Shown: piece after piece, positions 46,889 through 56,680 of the stretch | How the letters are laid out: each line of letters begins with the position of its first letter | Position numbering within the stretch: the stretch's first letter is position 1 | Source of the DNA: CAVQBJ01 sp963819075 | GTDB taxonomy: Bacteria; Actinomycetota; Thermoleophilia; Solirubrobacterales; Solirubrobacteraceae | Assembly (NCBI GenBank): GCA_963819075.1 | Contig: CAWFUP010000003.1 | Coordinates: forward strand, 62,001-126,000 | DNA length: 64,000 nt | Reading direction: 5' to 3' | Position numbers and translations under genes: made by a program | The notes under the pieces: model-generated | The model's input: the letters and a program-made list of their open reading frames with translations, nothing else | Database searches by the model: none | Told to the model about the DNA's origin: nothing

Positions 46889-49279
46889 GTGGAACAGACA
46901 GCGACCGCAGCGCCACAGGGTCGGCGCACCTTGCGTCTCGTGCCGGCGCCCCGCCCGGCGGGGCAAGTAGACCGCGCGCCGCGCGCGGCCCGCTGGCTGC
47001 TCGACCGATCGCTCACGCTCGCCGCCGGCGTCGCCGCGGGGATCCCCGTGATCGTGTCGACCGTCGGCGCGGCGCGCAACGGCTGGGTCCCCTCGGCCGA
47101 CCGCGCGATCATCGTCACCCGGGCCTGGGACGTCCTCACCTCGCACACGCCGCTCGTCGGTCAGTACTCCGAGGCGAGCGGGATCACCGGCTACGCCCTT
47201 CACAGCCCCGGACCGATGCTCTACTGGCTGCTCGCGATCCCGGCTCGCTTCGGGGGGCCGGTCAGCCTCGAGGTGACGATGGGGGTGGTGAACGCGCTCG
47301 CGATCCTCGCGACCGTCGCGCTCGCTCGGCGCCGTGGCGGCGTCGTGCTGATGTTCGCGGCCGCGGCGGCGATCGCGCTGATGTGCCAGTCGCTGCCCGC
47401 CGAGTCCTTCCACGACATGTGGAATCCGTCGGCCGGGCTGTTCGCGTTCCTGCTGCTTATCTTCCTGTGCTGGTCGGTTGCCTGTGGCGACTACCGGCTG
47501 CTGCCGCTGGTCGCGCTTGTCGCGAGCTACGTGGCGCAGGTCCATCTCATGTACGTGCTGCCCACGCTCGGGCTGCTGGTCGTGGCGTGCGGCGGCCTGG
47601 CCACAGAGCGGATCGCGCTCGCGGCGCCGGCGTGGCGGGCAGGTGTGCGGGGCGCGTGGTCCCGTCGCGCGCGACGCTCGCGGGGCGTCGCGGCCCCGCT
47701 GTTGCTCCCGCCGATGCGGGGAGCGGCCGTGCCGGCGGCCGTGGTCGCGCCGGCGGCGATCGCCGTGGCGCCCGCTGCACCCGTCGCGAGGCGCGGGCGG
47801 CCACGCGGTCCGCAGCGGCGGGTGACGCCGTCGACGTCGCTGCTGTTCGCCGCGCTGTTCGTCGGACTGCTCGCGCGGCTGGCCACGCAGCTGACGTTCG
47901 TCGCCGTCGCGCGAGGTGCGGCGCCTCGCCGCCGGACCGCGCCGTGGCGGGCGGCCACCGCGGTGGTGCCCGCCGCCACGGGGGCGGCCACGGTGCCGGC
48001 GCCCGCACCGGCGGCCCCTGAGCTTCCACCGGCCCCCTCGCCTCCGCCGCCGCTGCGGATCGTGCCGCCGCCGAACGCCGCGGACGTCGTGCCGCGGCCG
48101 GTCGTCGAGCCGGATCGCGCGGCCGAGCCGGGGCCCGCCGTGGCTCCCCGCCGCTCCTCGGTCGTGGCCTGGCTCCTGGCTGCGGTGCTGATCGGCGCCA
48201 TCTGCTGGATCGCGCCGATCGCCGATCAGCTGGCCGATCATCCCGGCAACCTCGGCCTGATCGCCCAGACCGCGACACGGTCGAAGCCGACCGTTGGCGC
48301 CGCCGTCGGCTGGCACGCGGTCGTGCGCTCGGTCGGCGTCAGACCCTGGTGGCTCTACGTGCCCGGCACGCGCTGGGATCGCAAGCTCGACGTGCGTACC
48401 GTGCCGAGCCTCCTCGCGCGCGATTCGACCATTGCCATCCTCCTGGCGCTGGCGCTCGCGGGCCTGCTCGGGCTGCTGCGGCGACGCCGCGACGTAACTG
48501 CGGCCGCGCTCATCGCCTTCGTGCTGTGCGCGGCGCTGGCGGTGAACGCCGCCGAGACGCCGACGATCCCGGTCATGGCCGCGACGCTCGGCTACACCCT
48601 GTGGTGGGGCTCGCTGCTCGGGATGTGGACGTGGCTGGTCCTCGCCTGGTCGCTGTGGCTGGCCGTCGTCTGGCTCGGGCGACCGCTGGCCCGCCGCGTC
48701 GGTGGCCGATGGGCCGCCCGTCGGCCACGTCTGCCCGCGTTCGCGCCGGCCGGGGCGGCGGCGCTCGCCGCGATGCTTGGCCTTGGCGGAACGGCGGCGA
48801 TCGCGAGCGCCGTGGCCGCCACCGAACGCCCCGACGAGCACCAGCCGGAGTACAGGCCGATCGCCGCGATCGCCGCGCGGCTAGACGAGGTGGTGCCGGC
48901 GGGCCAGACGATCGACCTGACAACGGGCGCCCTCGACTGGGCGACGATGCCGATCAAGCCCGCCGTCCGCTACTTCCTCGAGCGCCACGGCGATCGCGTG
49001 CTGGCCAAGGGCTCCGATGCTCGCCTCGGCACCTGGTATGACCTCGGGCGGCGGCCGTATGGCTGGGTGGTGAACGTGGGCGACGGCGTCCACGCGCCGT
49101 TGGGCGGGTTCACGCTGGCCGCGCGCGTGCGCTACGTCGACGGCTGGGGCCCGGAGACGGTCAGCGTGTGGACCGCACGCTGGCGCCCGTCCGCCGAACT
49201 GCTTCGCGAGCGCAAGCTGGAGGGTCGTCGCCGGGCGCGCATCCGGCGCGAGCAGGAGCGACGCGCGGCGCGGCGCTAG
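46889..49279 (+). CDS. Polytopic membrane protein, probable GT-C-type glycosyltransferase
   Basis: 796 residues with roughly ten to twelve membrane helices. The first loop contains DRAIIVTRAWDVLTSHTPLV and GYALHSPGPMLYWLLAIPAR, typical of actinobacterial lipid-linked glycosyltransferase/arabinosyltransferase-like proteins with an early acidic residue. A ~190-residue cytosolic insert (about 270-450) is very rich in Ala, Pro and Arg. The C-terminal extracytoplasmic domain (~650-770) precedes a basic tail. The start is GTG at 46889. Donor and acceptor are unknown; cell-envelope glycan work is likely. It is divergent from hpnO. Confidence 0.7.
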   Translation: MEQTATAAPQGRRTLRLVPAPRPAGQVDRAPRAARWLLDRSLTLAAGVAAGIPVIVSTVGAARNGWVPSADRAIIVTRAWDVLTSHTPLVGQYSEASGITGYALHSPGPMLYWLLAIPARFGGPVSLEVTMGVVNALAILATVALARRRGGVVLMFAAAAAIALMCQSLPAESFHDMWNPSAGLFAFLLLIFLCWSVACGDYRLLPLVALVASYVAQVHLMYVLPTLGLLVVACGGLATERIALAAPAWRAGVRGAWSRRARRSRGVAAPLLLPPMRGAAVPAAVVAPAAIAVAPAAPVARRGRPRGPQRRVTPSTSLLFAALFVGLLARLATQLTFVAVARGAAPRRRTAPWRAATAVVPAATGAATVPAPAPAAPELPPAPSPPPPLRIVPPPNAADVVPRPVVEPDRAAEPGPAVAPRRSSVVAWLLAAVLIGAICWIAPIADQLADHPGNLGLIAQTATRSKPTVGAAVGWHAVVRSVGVRPWWLYVPGTRWDRKLDVRTVPSLLARDSTIAILLALALAGLLGLLRRRRDVTAAALIAFVLCAALAVNAAETPTIPVMAATLGYTLWWGSLLGMWTWLVLAWSLWLAVVWLGRPLARRVGGRWAARRPRLPAFAPAGAAALAAMLGLGGTAAIASAVAATERPDEHQPEYRPIAAIAARLDEVVPAGQTIDLTTGALDWATMPIKPAVRYFLERHGDRVLAKGSDARLGTWYDLGRRPYGWVVNVGDGVHAPLGGFTLAARVRYVDGWGPETVSVWTARWRPSAELLRERKLEGRRRARIRREQERRAARR

Positions 49280-49611
49280 CCACCGGATCGCCCGAACGGA
49301 TCCGGCGGCTGATCGTCGTGCTCGCCGATTCCCAGCAACATCTCGAGGCTCTGGACGACGCCGGACTTCTTCGGCTCCTGCGCGGCTGCGTCAGCGCTCG
49401 GCGAGGGCTGCGAACGGATGTCGTCGAGCAGCTGCTTGGCCGCGGCGTAGCTGTGCGCGGGAACGAGAACGTTCCAGGTCCCGGCGTTATTCACTACTTG
49501 GTAGCCGACCGGCGACAGCATGGTGCGGATCCCGGCCTCCGAGAGCGCGCCCCGGATGATCCCGGCGTCGAACTCGCTGGCCGTGGCGACGATGCGGGGT
49601 TCGTTGGTCAT
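49276..49611 (-). CDS. DUF2007-like small signal-transducing protein
   Basis: 111 residues. MTNEPRIVATASEFDAGIIR followed by ALSEAGIRTMLSPVGYQ and WNVLVPAHSYAAAKQLLDDI matches the short DUF2007 fold (two strands and helices around a xxEAxxIxxxLxxxGI pattern). An unstructured acidic/Pro tail of ~35 residues follows. Function unknown. Its stop overlaps the convergent glycosyltransferase stop (CTAG, 49276-49279). TACCCT lies 6 nt upstream of the ATG at 49611. Confidence 0.75.
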   Translation of the reverse strand: MTNEPRIVATASEFDAGIIRGALSEAGIRTMLSPVGYQVVNNAGTWNVLVPAHSYAAAKQLLDDIRSQPSPSADAAAQEPKKSGVVQSLEMLLGIGEHDDQPPDPFGRSGG

Positions 49612-49617
49612 GGCGCG

Positions 49618-49623
49618 AGGGTA
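49618..49623 (-). promoter_or_regulatory. Candidate -10 for the DUF2007-like gene (leaderless)
   Basis: TACCCT on the minus strand, 6 nt before the ATG at 49611, with no Shine-Dalgarno. Confidence 0.45.
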
Positions 49624-49674
49624 GCGGTTGACCAGCGATGGCCACCCTTGCTGGCGTTTTGGTGTGGAGGCCGG

Positions 49675-49696
49675 TACCGTGGTGGTCTCGCGAGAC
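49675..49696 (+). promoter_or_regulatory. -10 and start-site palindrome upstream of the large surface protein
   Basis: TACCGT (49675-49680) is followed 4 nt later by the perfect 12-bp palindrome GTCTCGCGAGAC (49685-49696), which would span the transcription start. A repressor bound there could block initiation. The leader to the ATG at 49756 would be about 70 nt. Confidence 0.4.
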
Positions 49697-49755
49697 GGCA
49701 TGAGGCCGCTGACGCGGTTCGCGTGTGTGAGCACAAACGCAAGGGGTCGTGGGCG

Positions 49756-52700
49756 ATGGCATCTCGGAATGACTCCGGCCTGGGATGGGCCCGGAGTGCG
49801 CGCCTCGTCGCGCTCGCGGCGGTGGTCTGCCTCGGCGTCGGCGCATCGACGGCGGCCGCGGCGACGTTCACGTGGTCCGGTGCCGCCCCGCAGGGCAGTC
49901 CGCAGTTCTCAGACAAGGCCAACTGGAGCGGAGGCATTCCGCCGAACTCGGCGAACGGGCCTGTCACGCTTGACTTTCCAGTGCTGACCGCGCCCGTGTG
50001 TACGTCGGCGCCGCCCACGGGCACATGCACCTCGGCTACGGACGACGTCCCGAGCCTGTCGGCGACTGGCATCACGATCGCCGCGAGCGTCAGCTACTTC
50101 GTCGACGCCGACGCTGCCAACGACGCGCTGACGATCGGCAACGGCGGCCTGAGCGACACGCTGCCGGCCGGAACGGTCGCCCTGTCTCAGGCCCTCTTCC
50201 CGCCCCTGACGCTGAGCGCGGCGCAGACATGGACGATCGACGGCAACCTGACCCTCGACGGCACCGTGAGCGGCGCCACCGATGCTCTCGGCGTGTCGCT
50301 ATCGGCGGCGACAAGCCAGCTGCACTTGAACGCGGCCGCCGACGTCGGTCCGCTGACCATCACCGGCGTCTCGAGCGTCCCGGGCTCGGGTGGAGTGGTG
50401 CAGATCAACGGCTCGGGCCTGAACGCCGTGACCGGCAAGCTCGTCACCGTCCACAACGTCGAATTGGCGGCGACCAGGGGCACCTCGGTCGGTCCGCTGA
50501 CCCTGACGGGCGGCGACCTCAGCATCGGTCAGATCAACGACTCTTCGAGCAACACCGTCCTCACCTCGGTCGGCGCGGTCAAGTTCGACTCGGCCAGCAC
50601 GCTCGGGCTGTACCTATCGCCCGGTTTCAACGGCTCGCTGAGCACCGGCTCGACGGTCAACCTGGGCGGCGCCGCGCTCGACCTCATGGGCGCGGGCGGC
50701 GACGGGACCTGCCCGCCGTTGCAGTACGGCATCGTGGAGACGCTCGTGTCGGCGACCGGCGGGATCACCGGCACGTTCGCGGGCGTCCCGAATGGCACCG
50801 TCGTTTCCGTCCCGGGCGCAAGCGGAAGCAGCTGCTCCGGGACGACCGTGGCCCAGGCGATCATCCATTACACCGCCACCACGGTGACCGCCACGATCGA
50901 GTCACCGACCGTCCCGCTCAACACCCGTGCCCCGACGATCACCGGCAGCGACGTGGTCGGTCAGACGCTGACCGCCGGCGACGGCACGTGGACGAACAAT
51001 CCGACCGGTTTCTCCTACCAGTGGCAGGACTGCAACGCCGCGGGCGCCGGCTGCACGAACATCGGTGGCGCGACGGCCAAGACCTACAAGCTGGTCGCGG
51101 GGGACGTCTCGCACACGATCCGGGTCGTCGTCAGCGCGACCGGTGGCGTTGCGCCCGCAACCTCCGCCGCCACGGCACAGGTCGCGCCGCCGACGACGTT
51201 CACGTGGACCGGCGCCGCCCCGGCCTCCGGCGGCGCCCCGGCCCTGGACTGGTCGAACGCCACGAACTGGTCGCTGGGCATCGCGCCGACCGGGTCGGTC
51301 TCCGCGCTCGTGTTCCCCGCGCTCACCGGGGCGAACTGCACGATGAGCCCGCCCTCCGACGCTTGCTATACGAGCGTCGACAACGTGGCCGGCCTGACGA
51401 CGGGGACGCTGTCGATCACCGCCGCGGCGGACTGGGTGTTCTCCGGTGATAGCGCAAGCGATCCGCTGACGATCGGCAGCGGCGGCCTGAACGTGGCGCC
51501 AGGCAGCGGCGCGATCGCCGGGTTCGGCATGCCGATAACTCTCGGCGCCTCGCAGACGTGGACGGTCGGCAGTGGATCGGGCCCCGTCGAATTGGTACTC
51601 GGGGGCGCCGTCAGTGCCGCGGTGACGGATTCGCTGAACGTCACGCTGGCCGGATCGTCGTCGGTGCTGTTCAGCGCCCCGGTCAACGTCGGTCCGGTCA
51701 CGCTCACGGGCAGCGGGGCGGCCGGCCCGGTGGTTGGTGGCCTCGTGACGATTCAGTCCAGCCTGAACGGGACTAGCCACGCATCGGTTGCCGTCGACGC
51801 CGCCACGCTGTTCTCCGACGGAGCGGCCGCCGTCGGGCCCCTGACGACGACCGGCGGCAGCATCATCGTCGGGCCGGCGCCAACGTCCGGTGGCCTGCTG
51901 ACCGTCGAGGGCGCGGCGGCCCTTGACAGCAAGAGCCTGCTGTCGCTCGTGGCCGGCTCGCAGCTGACCGCCACCGGCAACGTCAATCTGGGCGGCGCCA
52001 CGCTGCTCCTGGCCGTCGCCAGCACTACCGGCACCTGCTCCACGCCGGCGCCCGGAACGGTGCAGACGATCGTCTCCAGCGGCGGTGCGCTCACCGGTAC
52101 GTTCGCCGGCATCCCGAACGGCGGCACCGTCAACGTAGTCAGCGGCTGCACGAGCCTGGTCCTGAGCACGGCGACGATTCACTACACCGCCAACGCCGTC
52201 ACGGCGACGTTCAATGCGCCGGCTGCGCCGCCGATCTCTCCGAACCAGTCAACGACCACGACGAGCACGACAGCTGCCTCCACGGCTGCTCCGCCGACGA
52301 CCACGACGACCACGACGACGTCGAGCACGAGCACGTCGACCAGCACGAAGCTGCCGCCGCCGGTGCTGTTCACGTCGGCCAACGTCGCCCCCGTCAGCGG
52401 GAAGGTCTACATCGCGCTGCCAGCCGGCGCGTCGCTCGCGCGCGCCGCCGTGGCCACTGAGTCCAAGACGCCGTCGCCGACGCCGACGCCGACGCTCAAG
52501 GGTCTGCACTTCGTCCCGTTGACCTCGGCCCGCCAGATCCCGGTCGGCTCGGTGCTCGACACCACCCAGGGCACGGTCTCGGTGGCCACTGCGAGCTCGA
52601 CGAAGGGGCAGGAGTCGACGGCCGACTTCAGTGCCGGCATCTTCCAGCTGCTTCAGGATCGCCGCGCCAAGGGTGTCACCGATCTCGATCTGCGCGACAC

Positions 52701-53118
52701 CCTCACCCGTCGCACCGCCTGCGCGACGATCGGCAAGGGCGCCCGGGCCACCGCCGCCCGCAAGGTCTCCAACAAGGTGCTCGGCCTGCTCAAGAGCACC
52801 GATCACGGCCAGTTCTCCACGCGCGGCTCGTACAGCGCGGCCACCGTGCGCGGGACGCAGTACAGCGTCGCCGACACGTGCGCGGGCACGCTGACGACAG
52901 TGGTCCGCGGCGTGGTGGCCGTCGACTACTTCCACCGGCACGATCAGATGGTCGTCTTGCGCGCCGGGCAGTCGTTCCTGGCCAAGGTGTCGGGTGGGCC
53001 GAGCTCGGTGGTCACGCTCGGCAAGCACCCCGCGACCCCGAAGAAGGCGACGCGCCGGTCCGCGTCGAACGCCGTCGCGGATCTGCGCGTTGTCGTGCGA
53101 GAGTGGTTCGGGCTTTGA
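49756..53118 (+). CDS. Large exported repeat protein with FecR-like C-terminus
   Basis: 1120 residues. Signal peptide ARLVALAAVVCLGVGASTAA. Two long passenger-like beta regions each start with an FTW-GAAP block and NWS (residues ~36-390 and ~475-815). They resemble autotransporter-type beta-solenoid repeats with many LTIGxGGL and VNLGGA units. Between them is an Ig-like unit (TRAPTITGSDVVGQTLTAGD; WQDCNAAGAGC). A Thr/Ser-rich linker (~835-865) leads to a FecR-like tail with GQFSTRGSYSAATVRGTQYS and VVLRAGQSFLAKV, homologous to the end of the protein at 33095-34399. Likely cell-surface or secreted. The start is chosen for the signal peptide. Confidence 0.8.
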   Translation: MASRNDSGLGWARSARLVALAAVVCLGVGASTAAAATFTWSGAAPQGSPQFSDKANWSGGIPPNSANGPVTLDFPVLTAPVCTSAPPTGTCTSATDDVPSLSATGITIAASVSYFVDADAANDALTIGNGGLSDTLPAGTVALSQALFPPLTLSAAQTWTIDGNLTLDGTVSGATDALGVSLSAATSQLHLNAAADVGPLTITGVSSVPGSGGVVQINGSGLNAVTGKLVTVHNVELAATRGTSVGPLTLTGGDLSIGQINDSSSNTVLTSVGAVKFDSASTLGLYLSPGFNGSLSTGSTVNLGGAALDLMGAGGDGTCPPLQYGIVETLVSATGGITGTFAGVPNGTVVSVPGASGSSCSGTTVAQAIIHYTATTVTATIESPTVPLNTRAPTITGSDVVGQTLTAGDGTWTNNPTGFSYQWQDCNAAGAGCTNIGGATAKTYKLVAGDVSHTIRVVVSATGGVAPATSAATAQVAPPTTFTWTGAAPASGGAPALDWSNATNWSLGIAPTGSVSALVFPALTGANCTMSPPSDACYTSVDNVAGLTTGTLSITAAADWVFSGDSASDPLTIGSGGLNVAPGSGAIAGFGMPITLGASQTWTVGSGSGPVELVLGGAVSAAVTDSLNVTLAGSSSVLFSAPVNVGPVTLTGSGAAGPVVGGLVTIQSSLNGTSHASVAVDAATLFSDGAAAVGPLTTTGGSIIVGPAPTSGGLLTVEGAAALDSKSLLSLVAGSQLTATGNVNLGGATLLLAVASTTGTCSTPAPGTVQTIVSSGGALTGTFAGIPNGGTVNVVSGCTSLVLSTATIHYTANAVTATFNAPAAPPISPNQSTTTTSTTAASTAAPPTTTTTTTTSSTSTSTSTKLPPPVLFTSANVAPVSGKVYIALPAGASLARAAVATESKTPSPTPTPTLKGLHFVPLTSARQIPVGSVLDTTQGTVSVATASSTKGQESTADFSAGIFQLLQDRRAKGVTDLDLRDTLTRRTACATIGKGARATAARKVSNKVLGLLKSTDHGQFSTRGSYSAATVRGTQYSVADTCAGTLTTVVRGVVAVDYFHRHDQMVVLRAGQSFLAKVSGGPSSVVTLGKHPATPKKATRRSASNAVADLRVVVREWFGL

Positions 53119-53220
53119 TGGGACTCCACGGGCCTGCGAGCGCCCGGCGCCGTCGGCAAGTCGGGCACGGACGGGTGCGCACGCTCAAGCTTTCATCTCG
53201 CGGCGCCGATTACGCCGGCC

Positions 53221-56200
53221 ATGAGCAGTGCGAGGGAGCGGATCTCAAGGCTTGCGGTTGTCGTGTCCTTTGTCCTGCTCGTGCCGGTGGCGACAGCGAC
53301 GGCCGACCAGTACGTGACGGTCCAGAATGGCTCCTGGTCGAATCCCAGCACCTGGTCGGACATCTCGGGCCTGGGCGGTGGGATGAACAGCGTGCCCGGC
53401 CCTTCGGACGAGGCCATGATCACGACGAACGTCACCCTCCCCGGCGCGACCGAGGTCGGGGCCGTGGGGCTCCACGCGGGCGGGTCGCTCGATCTCGAGG
53501 GCAATACGCTCACTGTCGACGGCGATTTCGGGCTCGGCGACAACGCGTTGGCGACGCTGCAATCGAGCGGCAGCCCGGGCACGGTGAGCGTCGGGGCACA
53601 GCTCGGCGTGGAGAACGCGAGCGTGTCGGACGTCAACGTCAACGTGGCGAGCAGCAACGGCAGCTCCCCGTCAACCGTCTTTGACGCCGACTCGACGTGG
53701 TCGGGCTCGAGCCTCACCCAGACGGGTGGGATCTCCACGCTTGGTCCGGGTCAGGTCGATGGCCTTGCCCCGACGTTCGACGGCGTCGTGGTCGGGGTCC
53801 CAGGGCCGAGCATCTTCGCCGCCGGCGTCACGCTGAGCGGCAGCGGCTCGCTGAACTTCGTGCCGGCCGGAGCGGGGGCCGCCAACTCGCCGGCGCTCCT
53901 GCAACTCGGGAGCCTCGCCGCGTCGGGTACGCAGACCGTCAACACCTACTGGTATGGCTACGTGAGCGGCGCGCCGGCGGACGGTGACATCGTCAACCTC
54001 GTCTCCACGACCTCCGGCACCCCGGCCGGCCTCACGGCCACCTCGGACGCCGACACGACATACGCGACGAACGGCGACGTGCTGTCGGCGACCTACGCCG
54101 GGCCGGTCGCCCCGGTGATCGGCTCCCAGCCGCAGGACGCTCTCGTCGCGCCGGGCGCAAATGCCTCGTTCACGGCCACCGCGACCGGAAGCACCTCGGT
54201 CCAGTGGCAGATCTCCACCGACGACGGCAGCAGCTGGACCAACGACACCAGCGACTCCGGCACGACGACCGACACGCTCAGTGTCGACGCGGTCACCGCC
54301 GCACAGAGCGGCGACGAGTTCCGCGCCGTGTTCACGAACGGCTCGTCCAGCACGAACTCCAAGGCCGCCACGCTGACCGTCGCGCCGAAGCTGTCGAACA
54401 CGGCCGCGCCGGCGATCGCCTCCAACAACGCGACGGCCGGGCAGGCCGCGCCGGGCGACACGCTGACCTGCTCGAGCGGAACGTGGTCGGTGAGCGCCAC
54501 GTACGCCTACGCGTGGCAGCGCGGCGGCAGCACGATCTCCGGCCCGGCGGCGGCCAGCACCTACAAGGTGGCGAACGCCGACCTCGGCACGAAGCTGAGC
54601 TGCACCGTCACGGCGACCGCGGGTGCCCAGTCAGTCCCTGCCGCGGCGCCGGGCTCGATCGACGTCCCGGCGACCCCGACGATCGCCCTCGTGGGCCCGC
54701 CGGCAACGGTGACGACGACCTCGACGTCGGCGTCCTACACCCTCGGCACCGGCGACACCGTGACCGGCTGCGCGCTCGACGGTGCCACACTGCCGAACTG
54801 TGCGAGTCCGATCAGCCTCTCGGGCTACGCCGCAGGCGCGCACTCGCTGACCGTCACGGCGCGCAACAGCGCCGGAACCACCGCGACCGCGAGCGCGGCC
54901 TTCACGGCCAAGCTGACCCCGTCGCTCCTGGCGATCGGCGACGGTCCCGGGCAGGGCTCGGGCGTCGAGGTAATCGACACGGCGACGGGCCAGGTCGTGG
55001 CCCAGTTCTCGGCGTTCGACCCGGCGTTCACCGGCGGGGTCTCGATCGCCTGGGGGGACGTCAACGGCGACGGGACCCCGGATCTCGTGGTCGGCGCCGG
55101 TGCCGGCGGCGGTCCGGAGGTCAAGGTGATCGATGGAAGCAAGCTGGACGACGTCGGCCCCAACGGGGCGATCGCACCGGCCGCGCTGCTCGCCGACTTC
55201 TACGCGTTCGATCCCAATTTCACGGGCGGCGTATCCGTCGCCGCGGCCGACTTCACCGGAGACGGGCGGGCCGACATCGTCGTCGGCGCCGGCCGGGGCG
55301 GCGGCCCCCAGGTCAAGGTCTTCGACGGAGCCACGATGACGATGCTGCGAGCGTTCTTTGCGTTCGATCCCAACTTCACCGGCGGCGTGTCCGTCGCCGC
55401 GGCCGAGGTCGGCGCCGCGCACGATCTGGTCGTTGGCGCCGGTGCCGGCGGCGGCCCGGCGGTCGGGGTGTTCGATGGTACGACGGGGGCGCGGCTCCAG
55501 AGCTTCTTTGCGTTCGATCCCAACTTCGCCGGCGGCGTCTCGGTCGCCGTGGGCGACCCCACGGGCAGCGGAACACCCGACGTCGTGATTGGGGGCGACG
55601 GGCACGTCAACGTGTACAACGTCACCTCCGCGGCGACTGAGCTCGAGAATTACGCACCGTACGGGCAGAGCTTCACCGGCGGCGTGAACGTAGCGGCCGG
55701 CTCCGGTGGCTACGTGGCCGCTGCGGGCCAGGCTGATGACTCGGTGGAGCTCTTCGGGGGGATCAGCGGAACTGCGCTCGATAAGTTCGCACCGATCCCC
55801 GGCGCCACGGCCGCCCCGAGCGTTGCCGTGGTCCTGCCGGGGTCAGTGACGTCGATCGCGAAGTCGGCCTCGACACCGACGGTCAGCTCCGCGAGCACGA
55901 ACGGCTCTGCCGCGACGGCGTTGCTGTCGTGCAACGGAAGCCTCGGGGCGAAGTGCGCCGTGAACGGCAAGCTCACCATCGCCTCAGTCAAGGCCGGCTG
56001 GACCCTCATCCTCGCCGCCGGCCACAAGCGCAGGAAGGCGAGCCGCAGGACTCCCGCCCTCGGGACGGCGAAGATCACGATCCCCGCCGGCACGAGCAAG
56101 ACCATCACCATCCCGCTCAACCGCACAGGCCGGCGGCTGCTCGCCAAGCGTCACACGCTGAAGGTGCAGCTCACGATCACCGAGTCCGGCCGGACAGTGG

Positions 56201-56250
56201 CTGACCGGACGCTCACCTTTAGGGCCAAGGCCCCGAAGAAGCGGCACTGA
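53221..56250 (+). CDS. Large exported protein with Ig-like domains and FG-GAP-like beta-propeller
   Basis: 1009 residues. Signal peptide LAVVVSFVLLVPVATATA. An N-terminal beta region (NGSWSNPSTWSDISGLGGG) is followed by Ig-like units (VIGSQPQDALVAPGANASFT; GDTLTCSSGTWSVSATYAYA). The propeller (~565-870) has five or more repeats of AFDPNFTGGVSVA followed by DxTGDGRADIVVGAG-type calcium-loop sequence. The tail is basic (KRRKASRRTP; KAPKKRH). Such propellers usually bind ligands or calcium at the cell surface. It lies 102 bp after the previous giant gene and shares its domain style, suggesting a two-gene surface locus. Confidence 0.82.
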   Translation: MSSARERISRLAVVVSFVLLVPVATATADQYVTVQNGSWSNPSTWSDISGLGGGMNSVPGPSDEAMITTNVTLPGATEVGAVGLHAGGSLDLEGNTLTVDGDFGLGDNALATLQSSGSPGTVSVGAQLGVENASVSDVNVNVASSNGSSPSTVFDADSTWSGSSLTQTGGISTLGPGQVDGLAPTFDGVVVGVPGPSIFAAGVTLSGSGSLNFVPAGAGAANSPALLQLGSLAASGTQTVNTYWYGYVSGAPADGDIVNLVSTTSGTPAGLTATSDADTTYATNGDVLSATYAGPVAPVIGSQPQDALVAPGANASFTATATGSTSVQWQISTDDGSSWTNDTSDSGTTTDTLSVDAVTAAQSGDEFRAVFTNGSSSTNSKAATLTVAPKLSNTAAPAIASNNATAGQAAPGDTLTCSSGTWSVSATYAYAWQRGGSTISGPAAASTYKVANADLGTKLSCTVTATAGAQSVPAAAPGSIDVPATPTIALVGPPATVTTTSTSASYTLGTGDTVTGCALDGATLPNCASPISLSGYAAGAHSLTVTARNSAGTTATASAAFTAKLTPSLLAIGDGPGQGSGVEVIDTATGQVVAQFSAFDPAFTGGVSIAWGDVNGDGTPDLVVGAGAGGGPEVKVIDGSKLDDVGPNGAIAPAALLADFYAFDPNFTGGVSVAAADFTGDGRADIVVGAGRGGGPQVKVFDGATMTMLRAFFAFDPNFTGGVSVAAAEVGAAHDLVVGAGAGGGPAVGVFDGTTGARLQSFFAFDPNFAGGVSVAVGDPTGSGTPDVVIGGDGHVNVYNVTSAATELENYAPYGQSFTGGVNVAAGSGGYVAAAGQADDSVELFGGISGTALDKFAPIPGATAAPSVAVVLPGSVTSIAKSASTPTVSSASTNGSAATALLSCNGSLGAKCAVNGKLTIASVKAGWTLILAAGHKRRKASRRTPALGTAKITIPAGTSKTITIPLNRTGRRLLAKRHTLKVQLTITESGRTVADRTLTFRAKAPKKRH

Positions 56251-56313
56251 CCTCGCCAGCGGTGGCGTCCCGATTCCGGAGGAAGAACGGCCGGTTTGCA
56301 GGCCAACCGGAAG

Positions 56314-56386
<73 letters not shown>

Positions 56387-56455
56387 GGGCGGCGGTGCCC
56401 GAACGGCGTACCGCTCGAGGCAGCTTATCGGCCGGAGGGTAGGCCTCGGCGCCGG

Positions 56456-56500
56456 GGTGTCTTCCCGAACCCCCGACACGCGGGGCCAATCGAGCACACC
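56456..56500 (+). repeat. Structured intergenic element, copy 2
   Basis: Same layout as 29816-29860. Outer arms GGTGTCTTC (56456-56464) and GAGCACACC (56492-56500) pair at 8 of 9 positions counting one G-T. The inner arms CCCCG (56471-56475) and CGGGG (56481-56485) pair perfectly around ACACG. The blocks CACGCGGGGC and CGAGCACACC are identical in both copies. The surrounding gap (56387-56680) holds no gene I can support. Confidence 0.55.
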
Positions 56501-56680
56501 GCCCCGGCTCGGCGCCCCCGAGGGTCGCCGGCGAGATCGGCCGCCGCGGCCGCGGCCGCGGGCGCGCCGCGCGACGGCCGACCCGCCGCCCGCGCCTCGG
56601 CGCCCGCTCAAACCTGCGCAAGTTGCAGGACATCCCCCGCAGCTATAAGCCGCCACCGGCGAAATGCCGATGTTGGCGGC

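Noticed and set aside
56387..56680. Prophage or integrative element next to tRNA-Arg
   Set aside because: No integrase, no direct repeat of the tRNA 3' end in the window and no change in base composition or gene type.
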